Assembly (NCBI GenBank): GCA_903772945.1
Contig: CAICTM010001456.1
Location: forward strand, 1-28,855
Length of the DNA stretch: 28,855 nucleotides
Direction of reading: 5' to 3'
Origin: Seminavis robusta
Lineage: Eukaryota; Bacillariophyta; Bacillariophyceae; Naviculales; Naviculaceae
Positions 1 through 9,298 of this stretch are shown in pieces (the stretch's first letter is position 1; each line of letters starts with the position of its first letter). Position numbers and translations under genes: made by a program. A model generated the notes under the pieces. It had not been told where the DNA came from. It saw only the letters and a program-made list of their open reading frames with translations, and did no database searches.

Positions 1-61
1 GGATTGGTTTGTCGCGCAGCTTAGACTCGAAGCTGGTGTACGCGTCTTTGGCAATCTTCAT
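1..61 (-). CDS. 5' end of an unidentified gene, truncated by the window edge
   Basis: An ATG at 61-59 on the minus strand opens a frame that stays open for 20 codons to the window edge (it begins MKIAKDAYTSFESKLRDKP). The context CACC-ATG-A is a good eukaryotic start, and an in-frame TAG lies eleven codons upstream, so translation would begin here. The next minus-strand frame ends at 524, leaving a gap filled by a long inverted repeat. Twenty residues are too few to identify a family. It could equally be chance, because a 60-base open frame means little by itself. Confidence 0.3.
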   Translation of the reverse strand, partial: MKIAKDAYTSFESKLRDKPI

Positions 62-112
62 GGTGAGGAATAGGTTGAGGGTAGCTGAAAGCTATTGTGT
101 TTGTTAACAAAA

Positions 113-568
113 TGTACTACACTAAAAGCTAGTGTAAAGATCTTTCGAGTGTTTTTGAGTTTGAGAGAATGAAAGTTATGAGAGGATTAGAAAGCTATGA
201 AAACTAATCAACGAGAGAGATCCACAATCAAAGGATCGTAGATCTGAACTCCCGCGGGAGACTGTAGACTGTGATAGAGTAGGTTGCGGTAGCAATCCTA
301 CTCACTCCACGATCCAAAAACGGAACGCGTGGAAGATTCGTCTAGCATTTATCTAGTAGCGTGGAATCTCTCCACGCCAGCTAAATATCTAGCGCGATGT
401 TTCACCATCGACCTAGTATGACTAGCGGTCATGAGAAAGATCTACGATCGCTTGATTGTGATCTCTCTCGTTGATTAGTTTTCATAGCTTTCTAATCCTC
501 TCATAACTTTCATTCTCTCAAACTCAAAACACTCGAAAGATCTTTACACTAGCTTTTAGCGTAGTGCA
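113..568. repeat. Long inverted repeat (133 and 131 bp arms, 192 bp loop)
   Basis: Bases 113-245 and the reverse complement of 438-568 align over their whole length with about six differences: four substitutions and two one-base indels, roughly 95% identity. The right arm covers the last 15 codons and stop of the minus-strand frame at 524-1444. The left arm carries the same 3'-end sequence in the opposite orientation, so the unit looks like a tail-to-tail duplication or a fold-back element. A transcript through it could fold into a stem of about 130 bp. No target-site duplication was recognised at the outer ends. Confidence 0.9.
246..437. other. Palindrome-rich loop between the inverted-repeat arms
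   Basis: This 192-base spacer has no gene but holds at least three short palindromes. CTCCCGCGGGAG at 249-260 (starting just inside the left arm's end) is a perfect 12-mer. 277-303 folds as GAGTAGG-TTGC, loop GGTA, GCAA-(T)-CCTACTC with one bulged T. 359-377 is GCGTGGA, loop ATCTC, TCCACGC. Together with the flanking arms this gives a nested stem-loop arrangement. The function is unknown. Confidence 0.75.
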
Positions 569-1444
569 CTGCACCTCCAAATCCAAAGGGGGTTTCGGGA
601 CGCGGATGATGGCACCACCCATGAGCTCGACGCGAGGATTGTTGACAGGATCCACTTGACGGGCCATCGCAGTGGGGGGAACCGGGAAGCCACACCCACG
701 AAGAAGAGGCGAAGACTTGGGCTGCCAAGCAGCCGGACCCACGGACGTGGGGGCAGCCTTGGGCTTAGCGGCAGGCTTGAGGGGGACGGGCACTACCACT
801 TTTACCCCTTTGGGAGCGGACTTGGCCTTGGGGGCCTTCACTTTCTTACCTCCCGACTGAGCTTTACGCACCAGCTTCGCCTTTTTCTTGGTCGAACCGC
901 TCTGGGCCTTGCGCGGAGCAGCAGCGGCCACTGGGACACCAGGAGTGGGGCCTGCCACGTTAGAGGCTCCTGGCGTGGGACCCTCCGGAGTCGAGACGGT
1001 CGCAGGAGGCGGAGACTGTAACAAGGGAACCTGGGGGGGAAGCTGATCCCCACGGCGACGAGCCGTCTGCACCGTGCGAGGAGCCAGACCAGCTGCGGCA
1101 GTAACAGCTGGAGACGTCAACGCCGATGACACCGCGGTGGCCCGACGGACGGGAATTTGAACGGCTGGGGGAGGAGACTTCACGCCCACCACCACGGGCT
1201 CATCGTCTTTGTCCGACGCCTCCTCCTCGAAGTCCTCGTCAGAGCCATCTTCATCCTCCTCTTCTTCTTCATCATCGGACTCCTCATAGGGATGGAACCC
1301 ATGCGCAGCAAGCGGCGGCGGGTTGTCATCATCGTCGGCATCTTCCTCGTCCATCTCCTCGAGGTTGGAGCTATCGGAGACGGCCGTAGAATTGTTGACA
1401 AAATTGATTATGGCGGACATCAGCGAAGGAACCACCGTTGACAC
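524..1444 (-). CDS. Low-complexity acidic/basic protein, 306 aa, unknown function
   Basis: The frame runs from ATG at 1444 to TGA at 524. The N-terminal third (about residues 20-80) is strongly acidic, with Asp/Glu runs. The middle and C-terminal parts are Pro/Ala-rich, and residues about 185-235 form a Lys-rich basic tract with repeated KAQSG and KAPK-type motifs. There is no recognisable enzymatic domain, signal peptide or membrane helix; the acidic-then-basic layout resembles nuclear or nucleic-acid-associated disordered proteins (inference). The final 15 codons lie inside an inverted-repeat arm, so the C-terminus may have been supplied or altered by that repeat. It is divergent from the KOW-like gene at 1630 with a 185 bp spacer. 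The opposite-strand frames here are shadows of its biased composition. It may belong to a mobile element. Confidence 0.6.
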   Translation of the reverse strand: MSTVVPSLMSAIINFVNNSTAVSDSSNLEEMDEEDADDDDNPPPLAAHGFHPYEESDDEEEEEDEDGSDEDFEEEASDKDDEPVVVGVKSPPPAVQIPVRRATAVSSALTSPAVTAAAGLAPRTVQTARRRGDQLPPQVPLLQSPPPATVSTPEGPTPGASNVAGPTPGVPVAAAAPRKAQSGSTKKKAKLVRKAQSGGKKVKAPKAKSAPKGVKVVVPVPLKPAAKPKAAPTSVGPAAWQPKSSPLLRGCGFPVPPTAMARQVDPVNNPRVELMGGAIIRVPKPPLDLEVQCTTLKASVKIFRVF

Positions 1445-1629
1445 GGCGCGACGGACATCTCCAACAAATAGGGTTACTTAAGGAACACACACTCCGCGCG
1501 TCTATCGCGCGGGACGTGTTGCCCCCGACCATTCAAATCCTACGGTCACACCAAGTGCAGGTCCTCACTTTACCAAAACTGGCCACTACAACTGCAATCG
1601 ATCTCCACAACACCAGCACCTAGTCCATC
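1445..1629. promoter_or_regulatory. Divergent intergenic spacer
   Basis: These 185 bp separate the two divergent starts at 1444 (minus) and 1630 (plus), so any core promoters for both genes must lie here or within the 5' ends. I see no clear TATA box or repeated operator-like site. It is called regulatory from position only. Confidence 0.35.
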
Positions 1630-2163
1630 ATGAGCGACTCAGAGACATGGTACGATACCTGTGACGACTTGGAACTCCTCACCGAACAAGTCCAAGACAT
1701 CTCAGACTCGGTCCACCTAGTGCAAGACGACCTGGCGGTCCTCACGGCACGAGTGGCCAAGTTGGAGCTGGAAGCCAAACTACGGGAGGCGACGCCTCAA
1801 CCAACGCCATCCGCGGTACCAACACCCACTCGACCCCGTAAGAGCCGTGCCTTCGTCAAACCATACCGCGAGTGGCAGAAGGGAGACCGCATCATCATCT
1901 CTCGGAACGACAAGTACAATGGACGCAAGGGTACCATCCAAGGATCCCGCCCTGGCCAATGGCCGTTCTGGAATATCAAGCTGGACCCCAAGGTGCCCGG
2001 CGGGTATCACATCGACGTATACAAGACCGACACCGGCTTCCGCTTGATGAAAGCAGGTAACTCTACAGCCGGGTCGGGACATAAAAAACGCAGCAACAAC
2101 AACAACAGCAACAACAACAGCAACACGCAAAGCTCGCCACCTCCCTGGCAGTCGGCGGCGTAA
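1630..2163 (+). CDS. Coiled-coil protein with a KOW-like segment, 177 aa
   Basis: ATG at 1630 follows a CATC context and the frame ends with TAA at 2161-2163. Residues about 10-58 are rich in Leu/Val at heptad-like spacing with acidic residues and look like a short coiled coil. A Pro/Thr linker follows. Residues about 82-120 contain GDRIII, then GRKGTIQG, then a W and NIKLD; this is the hydrophobic strand, Gly-x-x-Gly-x-[IV] turn and second-strand pattern of KOW motifs (nucleic-acid or ribosome-associated). The C-terminus is an Asn/Ser tract followed by PPPW. KOW is my reading of the pattern, not a database hit. A 179 bp direct repeat begins 70 bp downstream, so this gene and its divergent neighbour may be cargo or remnants of a repetitive element. 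Confidence 0.65.
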   Translation: MSDSETWYDTCDDLELLTEQVQDISDSVHLVQDDLAVLTARVAKLELEAKLREATPQPTPSAVPTPTRPRKSRAFVKPYREWQKGDRIIISRNDKYNGRKGTIQGSRPGQWPFWNIKLDPKVPGGYHIDVYKTDTGFRLMKAGNSTAGSGHKKRSNNNNSNNNSNTQSSPPPWQSAA

Positions 2164-2233
2164 TTGGCCGGCTTGGCCGGCCGACACGGGGGATTATATC
2201 TATGGTCAGTCATGAGGGTCTGGCTCCGACGGA

Positions 2234-2412
2234 GGGTAAATTGGATGGAAGTAGGTCTGTCTGTGATACATGCAGCAGGCCTCTCTGGTATAACCAGGGC
2301 CATTGCCTTTGCCTGGATCCTAGTCTGGAGGGGAGGTTTACAACCTCTATAGACCCATATTGACATGATCTTGCTATAGTCTAGTAGCTCCACTTGACCT
2401 AAAAGTGGAATC
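2234..2412. repeat. Direct repeat copy A (179 bp)
   Basis: This matches 2697-2875 with three substitutions over 179 bases (about 98% identity), a constant offset of 463 bp. The unit begins GGGTAAATTGG and ends GTGGAATC. It contains a small hairpin, CTGGT-ATA-ACCAG. The high identity implies a recent duplication or a pair of terminal repeats of a short element. Confidence 0.95.
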
Positions 2413-2548
2413 GCCCACCTTCCCAGACAGGGAATGAAGAGATTCTACAGAACGGAGAGTATGAGTTAACAGGGAGCCGACCATAAGGAGACTGACGGAC
2501 AGGAATCCGGGAGAGCCACTCATCCAAGGATGAGGTGGTGGACCGAAG

Positions 2549-2665
2549 TGTCGGGTGCACAGGTGGTGTGCCTATGTGGTGTTGATGACTAGCTAGAAGG
2601 ACTACTAATCGGGCGGCTACAAATCAGGTTCACTTTTTCTGAACCAGAGTTGCAGCCGCCCGACA
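2549..2665. mobile_element. Candidate very short LTR or solo-LTR remnant
   Basis: This 117 bp segment starts TGTCGGG and ends CCCGACA, that is, TG...CA with a 7-base terminal inverted repeat, the usual form of Copia/Gypsy LTR ends. No target-site duplication is visible (the flanks are CGAAG and CCAAT), and 117 bp is short for an LTR. It sits between two 179 bp direct repeats. It could be chance termini on a hairpin. Confidence 0.25.
2611..2661. other. Imperfect hairpin between the direct repeats
   Basis: GGGCGGCT at 2611-2618 pairs with AGCCGCCC at 2654-2661, and GGTTCA at 2628-2633 pairs with TGAACC at 2640-2645, giving arms of about 22 bp with a few internal mismatches. It is more GC-rich than its surroundings. 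It may be a fold-back part of the element bounded by the direct repeats. Confidence 0.6.
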
Positions 2666-2696
2666 CCAATTTTCCTTTTTCCCTTCCCTCCCGCCC

Positions 2697-2875
2697 GGGT
2701 AAATTGGATGGAAGTAGGTCTGTCTGTGATACATGCAGCAGGCCTCTCTGGTATAACCAGGGCCATTGCCTTTGCCTGGATCCTAGTCTGGAGGGGAGGT
2801 GTACAACCTCTATAGACCCATATTGACATGATCTTGCTATAGTCTAGTAGCTCTACTGGACCTAAAAGTGGAATC
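2697..2875. repeat. Direct repeat copy B (179 bp)
   Basis: This is the second copy of the unit at 2234-2412. It is preceded by a polypyrimidine stretch (about 2670-2693), which on the minus strand reads as a purine tract next to the repeat. Beyond 2875 the sequence turns AT-rich, so the right edge of the repeat coincides with a change in base composition. Confidence 0.95.
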
Positions 2876-4070
2876 TTAAAATGAGCTCATTTCGAATACT
2901 CCAATAGTCTCCAAGTTGGAGAGTCTCCTAAGTAATTAATACCTGTAGTAGTCGAAGCTGATTTTTAAATTTGGAAAATTAGAAGCTGCTTTTGAAATTT
3001 ACAAGTGCACTATGCATAGCACTGTTAATTAAAAGGGATATAATACTCCAAACTCACATATAAGAAATCTCTAAATTCAGTGCAGATCTGGGCCTTTCTT
3101 ACCAAGCAGCACCATTTTGGCCCCTCAGATTGTTTCTAACAAAACAAGCCAATTTCAGCATAGAAGACGTTCTTGCTATGCTTCTGAATTAAGCAGGGTA
3201 GTACTTGAATACACCCAGTGCACCTGGGCCTTTTGGTCCAACTTGCTCAGGACTTGTAAATTGGGTTGGATCAAATAGAGATGGAGATCACTGTCTCTGC
3301 CTCACGGCAGAAAATTTTGCAGATTAGGCCCAAGTTTGAAGCATTTTCATGGTGTCAGACTAGTAGTATTTCTTATGCTTTGAGGTCTCAATACTGGGAA
3401 GCTTTCTTACAAGTCAGTGATATTTCAGGATCAAGAGTTTCTTAACATTTTCTAAAATCTAAGGGCTCGCTTTCTTGTAGTGGAGTTTCTTATATTCGAG
3501 TTTGGAGTGTAATAGTAGGCGCTGATTATGAAGTCTAGTTTAGGAGCTGGACAAGAAGTGGGGTTTGCCCAATCCAGGGAGTTGGTATGCACATGGTCAA
3601 GGAGAAAACCAATGTCATCGTTAGACTAGCTACCGTAGCTAGTACTGAAACGAGAAAAGTAGAGATAATCTGGGCAGGGAGCGACGATTACCCTTTGTCG
3701 GTTTTTGGTAAGCTGTACCTGGTACCGAGATGGAATAGAGATTCTAAGCAGCTGCCCCACTGCTGCTGCAGATTGGAGAGTGGGTTTTCCTGCGTTTCTT
3801 TGTGCATATCATCCGTCCGTATCATGCAACATGATGTACCGCCAGCGGTTGAGGGATATTTATGGACATGCGTCGTATTGTACGACAAAAAAATATATAT
3901 ATAGTACGAACCGTACAGGGCACGGATCGAATCTCTCAGCGTGGGTTCCACGTTCATTCTGGTGCCTACTCGGTCGAACAGCAGATCCTACCGTACATAA
4001 AACTCTGTCCGCAAAAGCAACACTTGCTTTCTTATTTCATCTACGCTTACGAATCGAATCCTAATTTGAC
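2876..4070. other. AT-rich intergenic region
   Basis: About 1.2 kb without a gene I can support. Two weakly matching inverted segments lie at 3044-3071 and 3483-3511 (ACTCCAAACTC with flanks), possibly decayed terminal repeats of a 470 bp element. A short plus-strand frame at 3587-3904 has no protein-like features. Near the downstream gene, a GTCGTA-TTG-TACGAC hairpin at 3872-3886 is followed by A7 and a TATATATATA tract (about 3887-3902), the best TATA-like stretch here but about 170 bp from the start codon at 4071. Confidence 0.6.
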
Positions 4071-5098
4071 ATGTCGCCCGCAGGAACTGACCATGAGGAC
4101 GACGACGTCTCGGTGTTGACCGTCCCAAATTCAAATGTCTCGGAGGAGCAGAGGCGTGGCACGGTACGTAATATTAGTGTTAGGGCTAATTTTCTCAGCC
4201 TCCTCGTTTTCTTGAAAGTGCCGAAGCTCACAAATCGTTGCCCATTTTTTGGTCGACTGTCACTCGTCACTCTCTTCAAGATGATGCAATCTCTGGAGGA
4301 AAAGAAAGAATCGCAAATCCAAGAGCAGTTGAAGCTCGGTAAGTATGCTTGGTTGCATGTATTGACTGCATTGAACTGTTGTGAAATGTGTGTCTGTGTC
4401 TATGCGGCGCCTCTCACGTTGCTTTGTTCGACTCGACTTGACTAATCCGTTTCGCAAAGCAAAAGACACTGCTATAGAACTCAGTGAGTTGCTCCCTGGA
4501 AAATGGAACAAGCTAAGCATGAAGATTCGTATCCGTGCGTGCATGACGGAAGGAGGCGGCTCGTTTTGCATCAAGACGCGGATGCTTTGCCACGAAGTAG
4601 CGGGCATTGTGGACGTGTTCGCTCCTGACGAGTTTAGCAACAACAGGGCGACGGAGGAAAGTTCGGAGCCTAAAAAGGAACGCGAGGATCGCAACCTCAG
4701 CAACAAAGCAGTATTCGAACAGGCCACAATTCTGAAGACCATCATTAATTCAATCGACTTTCCCAAGGATCGAAAGTGGCCTTGGGATGATTCAATCACC
4801 AACGACGACGCTGCTTCGTCACGCAGCATTTTTCGGAATTCTAGCGGCACCGCAGACCATGAGGATCGGGTAATCGCTCCCACCGCCTCTGGAGGAACGA
4901 TGTCGAAATTGGGCGGAAGCGAGGCTCGGAGTGATGGTCAGTACCACTAGTAGACCCTTTTGAGAATGAGTTCCGCGTGACTTTGATCGTTGTGCGTCAT
5001 GTGTCGCAGTAGTCCAAGGTCGAAAGAAAGCCAGAACGTACCGAGCAGTACAGATCTCGAATGGCAAAGTGTTTGACCGGGCCTCTATAGGAAGCTAA
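4071..5098 (+). CDS. Four-exon gene of unknown function, 238 aa
   Basis: The proposed exons are 4071-4163, 4281-4338, 4460-4936 and 5010-5098. The donors are GTACGT, GTAAGT and GTCAGT; the acceptors end TTCAAG, GCAAAG and TCGCAG. The frame is continuous across all three junctions (717 nt). Exon 4 is supported because skipping the last intron avoids an immediate stop at 4950 and gives 28 further sensible codons (VQGRKKARTYRAVQIS...). The protein starts with an acidic Ser/Asp segment, then a short Glu/Lys/Gln helix (about residues 32-55), then a compact region with WNKL and KIRIRACMT (about 65-105), and a charged Ser-rich C-terminus. There is no membrane helix or signal peptide. I recognise no family. 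Intron 1 is 117 nt, a multiple of three and stop-free, so its retention would not break the frame. Confidence 0.7.
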
Positions 5099-5555
5099 AA
5101 TAGAAACAAAGAGCACTAAAGCGAAATAAGATGTTCTGCCCTGAATCACACGTACCACGCTCGGATCAATCTGGTTGATTCACCAAAGTAAGGCATACTA
5201 GATCGAGGCGGATGCTCTGGAGCGTAGCCCATCATTGTGCTCCCTGGATTGAAGGTTGACCGGTAGTTGGTTGGTCTGGTACGGAAGTGTCGGTGGTGAA
5301 CTCCAAGGATTGGGGATGTGTGAGCGAAGCATTTACGAGAGACGACTTTGCCGGGCCAAGAGAGCATTTGTTCTCGGTCTCGGTTAGCTAGCTAGAGATT
5401 GATACCATGGTACCGTTACCAACAGTCGCCACCATACCGGTATTGTAGTCAGACTGATTGATAAGTCGCAGACTGCCTGATAGCTCGCACAAAAATAATC
5501 GTTTTACTAGTACATCAATGACGACATCAGTCTAGCCATCTGGCGGTGGTTGCTT
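5099..5555. other. Convergent intergenic spacer
   Basis: These 457 bp lie between the 3' ends of the four-exon gene (plus) and the LGY-WD gene (minus). They contain palindromic motifs typical of the spacers in this window: CTAGCTAG at 5388-5395, CCATGG and GGTACC around 5407-5414, and TACCGGTA at 5435-5442. No coding signal was seen. Confidence 0.55.
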
Positions 5556-8500
5556 TTATCTATCCAAGCTGTCTGATGATGACCGTGCCGTGAAAGTTGG
5601 CAGTGGTCCAACATATGTCATTCGGCTACATGCCCGTTCGACCAAGGCAACCTCTCTGGGGTGTCTGAGTTGACCCAAACAACATGGGAAGACCCCATAA
5701 AACAGCACCAATGTGATAAGCAGATACAGGATGGAACAAGCAACCCACAAGAGCGTGGAAAAGCCAAACACCCGTGCCAAAGCCAGGTTCCAATCCGATG
5801 ATTCCTTGAAATAAAAGTAACTCAGTATGGCGTCCATGAAGGCCCCAACCACAAAGAAGAAGTCAGCAGAGAGTTGGATTGTCGGTATCCACCACAGGCC
5901 TGATAGAAAGGATGTATCAGGAACGCTGATCTCATCCTCATCTTCGTCTTCCAATTCATAGTGTTGCCGTCTGGATTCCAAGCGTTCTTTGATAATGCTC
6001 AGCCCTTCGAGGAGGTACAAGTGGACGCTGATCAAGTTCGTGATGTTGCTGGCAGTTCGGTTTCGTTCGATCAGCATTGCGCTCACCAAGCCGAATAGAC
6101 CTCCAACGATAAAACACACGTGGAACAGCTTTCGTTCTCGCCATAAATCGACCGCACCCACGATAACAAAGCACAGTGCGGCCGAGAAGTACAAGATCAT
6201 ATATCTCGACACCCAAACCTGCCGGGAAGGGACGAAGAAGATGTAGTCATCGTCCTCGCTGACATATTCGCTGCTCGTAGAGATGGGAGCATGGTGGCTA
6301 ACTTTGTCCCACGTTTCCTGTTTGTGAACATCACAACACACACGTCGTTGAGGCATCGTGTTTTTTTAGTTTCCCCCCACCCACATGATGAGCATCGTGA
6401 ATTCTTACCTGTGTGTATCCCAGAGATTCTGCAGCCATTTGTTGTTCCGACGACAATTCTTGCCATGGCATGTCCTCCGTTGCAACAACCTTACCGTTGT
6501 CCCATGCATGCTGAGTGTATCCGAGTGCTGCATAAGCGTCCTGAACATCTGGCGGCAACTCAGACCACCAATAGTCGTACCATTCCTGATCTGGGGGTTC
6601 AGATTCCGTTTGCTGTGCTACGCTAGTTGGTTGGATAGTTTCCCCATCCTTGGCGCCATCCGAATCACCACCAACAGTTGAAACTCCAGGGGTTGGATTT
6701 CCGGCAGTTGTGGGATCTGTGCCACTGTCAACACCGCTCGTGGTAGCTACCTCAGTTCCGTCCCAGGCAGATTGTGTATAACCAATGGAAATGGCGGCGG
6801 CACGTTGCGCCAGCGTAAGCTCATCCCACGACATGTCCTCCGCTGGAACGCTGCCTTCGGAATTCCATATTGTTTTGTTGTAGCCCAAGCCCATGTATGC
6901 TTCTTGAATGTCCAAAGGGAGGTCGTCCCAATCCAACTCCTCCCAGACAATGGAGACCTGTTGAGAAGACGATGAAGATGCTGGCGGTGATTGACCTGGT
7001 GCTGCTGCTTCTGATTGTGCTCCTTCGTTTCCGCTGCCTTGGGGCGCGCTGGTGCTTGCTGCATCCCACATGGCTTCTGTGTAACCTAGGAAGAGGGCTG
7101 CCTGTTGCTGATCTGGCGTAAGCTGTCTCCACCAAAGGTCATCAGTATCCACCGATCCACTGTTGTCCCATAGATTCTGGTTCCAACCCAACCTGCCCAG
7201 CACAATGAGAAGAAGAAAGTGAGCAACAAATATATGACGGCGGATGCCTATTAGAAAACCATATAACTCATCGTGACACTCACAGACGATAGGCCTCTTG
7301 CACATTCTCTGGAAGCTCATCCCAACTGAAGAGTTCCCACTGGACTGAAATACCTGGAGGAAGAGTGCTTTGAGCGAGGGCAACACCGCTACCTTGACCA
7401 TTCTCCGACCCACCATTGTTGCTACTATTGCCATTGTCACCATTATTGTTTGCTCCAGCACCATTTCCCACAGTCTCACTACTGACATCTACCGTAAACT
7501 CGTCATAATTGCGTCGAATGAACCACCATGTATCAGCATCGTACCCCAGCGTCTGTGCCGCTTCCTTTTGTTGACTAGTCAAATCATCCCAACCGGGGTT
7601 GGTATCCACAATCAAGGCCGGCGGCAGATCATTGTCCCATCGATATTCGTCGTAACCCAAAAGTTGTGCCGACAAGACGACAATTTGGTCCAAATCTGCC
7701 CACAGCACATCATCGTAAGGCAGAATGGGTTCTTCTTGTGCCGCCACTGGATCGTTATTATTTGTTGTTGCTGCATCATCGGTAGCTGCTGTACCATCAT
7801 CGGTAGCAGCAGTGCCATCATCTGTTGTTGCTGCATCATCTGTGGTTGCTGCACCATCATCGGTAGCAGCAGTACCATCATCTGTTTTAGGAACGGCATC
7901 ATCCGTGCCCGAGGAGGTACCATCCCAGAGTTCTTGTGTATACCCCATCAACGCGGCAGCTTCTTGCTGTTCTTCCGTCAAGTCACTCCAGAACAATTCT
8001 TCCGTATGGGAGGCAATCCCATTGTCCCAACTGTATTCATCGTATCCCAATTCGTTGGCGGCCGCCTGAAGCTCGGGCGACAATTCGGACCAGGCATAGT
8101 CATCGTAGGTGGACAATTTTCGATGACGGCCACCCGCATGGCGGCCCGTGTTGGTAGTAGTAGTAGTGGGTGTGGTCGCATTGTCGGTGGTAAACGTGGT
8201 GGTGGTAATGGTAACAATTGTCGATTGTGGCGCCTGGGTCGTAGCCATTACGGGAGCGTCCGTAGTTTGGCCCCGGAATTCCATCCACACTTGATCATCG
8301 TCTGCCGTAAGGACATGGACTGGAATGGACCTGGCTTCCCGCGCCCATCTCAGATCATCGACGGCCATGGTCATGTAGATGGCCGATCCGAGTACAAAGA
8401 GTAGATTGGAGAGTAACAAGAGACGTCGGTAGTGGCGTTTGACTTGTTGGCGTTCTTCTTCGAGTTGAATGGCAGCCAGATTCTTTTGTACCGTGTCTTG

Positions 8501-9298
8501 TACATCGCCGTCCGCATAACCGACTTCAATGCTGCCATCATCGTCGTCGTCGTGTTGCAATTTCTGAGTGGCTTCTAAATCTGTGTCATGTTCCAAAGCG
8601 GCAAAATCGGCGCGAGGCCGTGGAGGAGCCATGTACGATCCTCTCAACGATGCTGTTTCGTCAAAACGAGAAGCAGCCGAGTATCCATTCAATGCAACAC
8701 TGTCATCTTCTTCTTCTTCGTAGTCTTGAGTGCTCTGATTGTCTTCTTTGCTGATGTCGTCATCATCGATCGCCACTTGGTCCTTGGAAGCCAACGGTTG
8801 ATTGGGCTTGTCGCCGCCGTCTTTGTTGTTGTTGCCAAAGAGTTTCATGGTAGTAGTCACTACTTGTTGTAGTAGCGGCGATGACGTTTGTGGTGGAGAG
8901 TGACAAGGGACGAGTGGGTCTGTGGGAGAAAGTGCCGAGAAGGAGGAGGAATCCTCCGAGAAAGACTGATGAGTGGCTGTTGTCTGCTGATCCTGACTCT
9001 CTGCTTCTCCTCCTACCAGGTCCTCTGTGTTGTCTTTGTCGACAGGACAATGCTGTCGGTCGACGACAAGCTTGTTGGTAGCCAAGGAGGAATCAGCCTT
9101 ATCGAGGTGACCGGCACTGGTAGTACTAGTTGTAGCAGTGCTGAAAGGAACGACGGATGATGGAGTAGTACTGGAATTTGAATCCAGTTGTTTCTCGTGG
9201 TCCTCCAGAGCTCGACTGCCGCCAATCGAGAACAAGGTAAAATGGCCTTTATTCATCCTCGCTTCAGCATTGGTCTTCTCGGCCCTCCCTTCACACAA
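5556..9298 (-). CDS. Membrane protein with ten LGY-WD repeats, about 1186 aa
   Basis: The exons on the minus strand are 9298-7284, 7192-6409 and 6317-5556. Both introns are 91 bp (donors GTGAGT and GTAAGA; acceptors GGGCAG and AAACAG). Splicing restores two repeats exactly: EAYRL joins LGWNQNLWDN, and LGYTQ joins ETWDKV. The N-terminal 290 residues are disordered, followed by one hydrophobic helix (about 293-313, LLLLSNLLFVLG...), a Thr-rich stretch, and then ten copies of W..[LD]...Q..A[AY]..LGY....W[DN] from about residue 397 to 938, with an Asp/Thr/Ala low-complexity insert after copy 2. Exon 3 adds four hydrophobic helices (about 972-990, 997-1016, 1077-1103, 1115-1142), which resemble YrhK-like membrane modules (tentative). 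The repeats would lie on one side of a membrane, probably lumenal or extracellular. The start is uncertain: ATG at 9256 or at 8848 (MKLFGNNN) is possible. The role is unknown. Confidence 0.82.

Noticed and set aside
656..1441. Several plus-strand frames opposite the 524-1444 gene
   Set aside because: They are shadows of a GC-rich, biased minus-strand frame; they are Arg/Pro-rich and have no independent features.
2007..2829. Minus-strand frames sharing an identical peptide of about 43 residues
   Set aside because: The shared peptide is simply the 179 bp direct repeat translated twice; there is no start or domain support.
3587..3904. Plus-strand frame of 105 codons
   Set aside because: Its composition is not protein-like, it runs into an A/T tract, and it overlaps the presumed promoter of the next gene.
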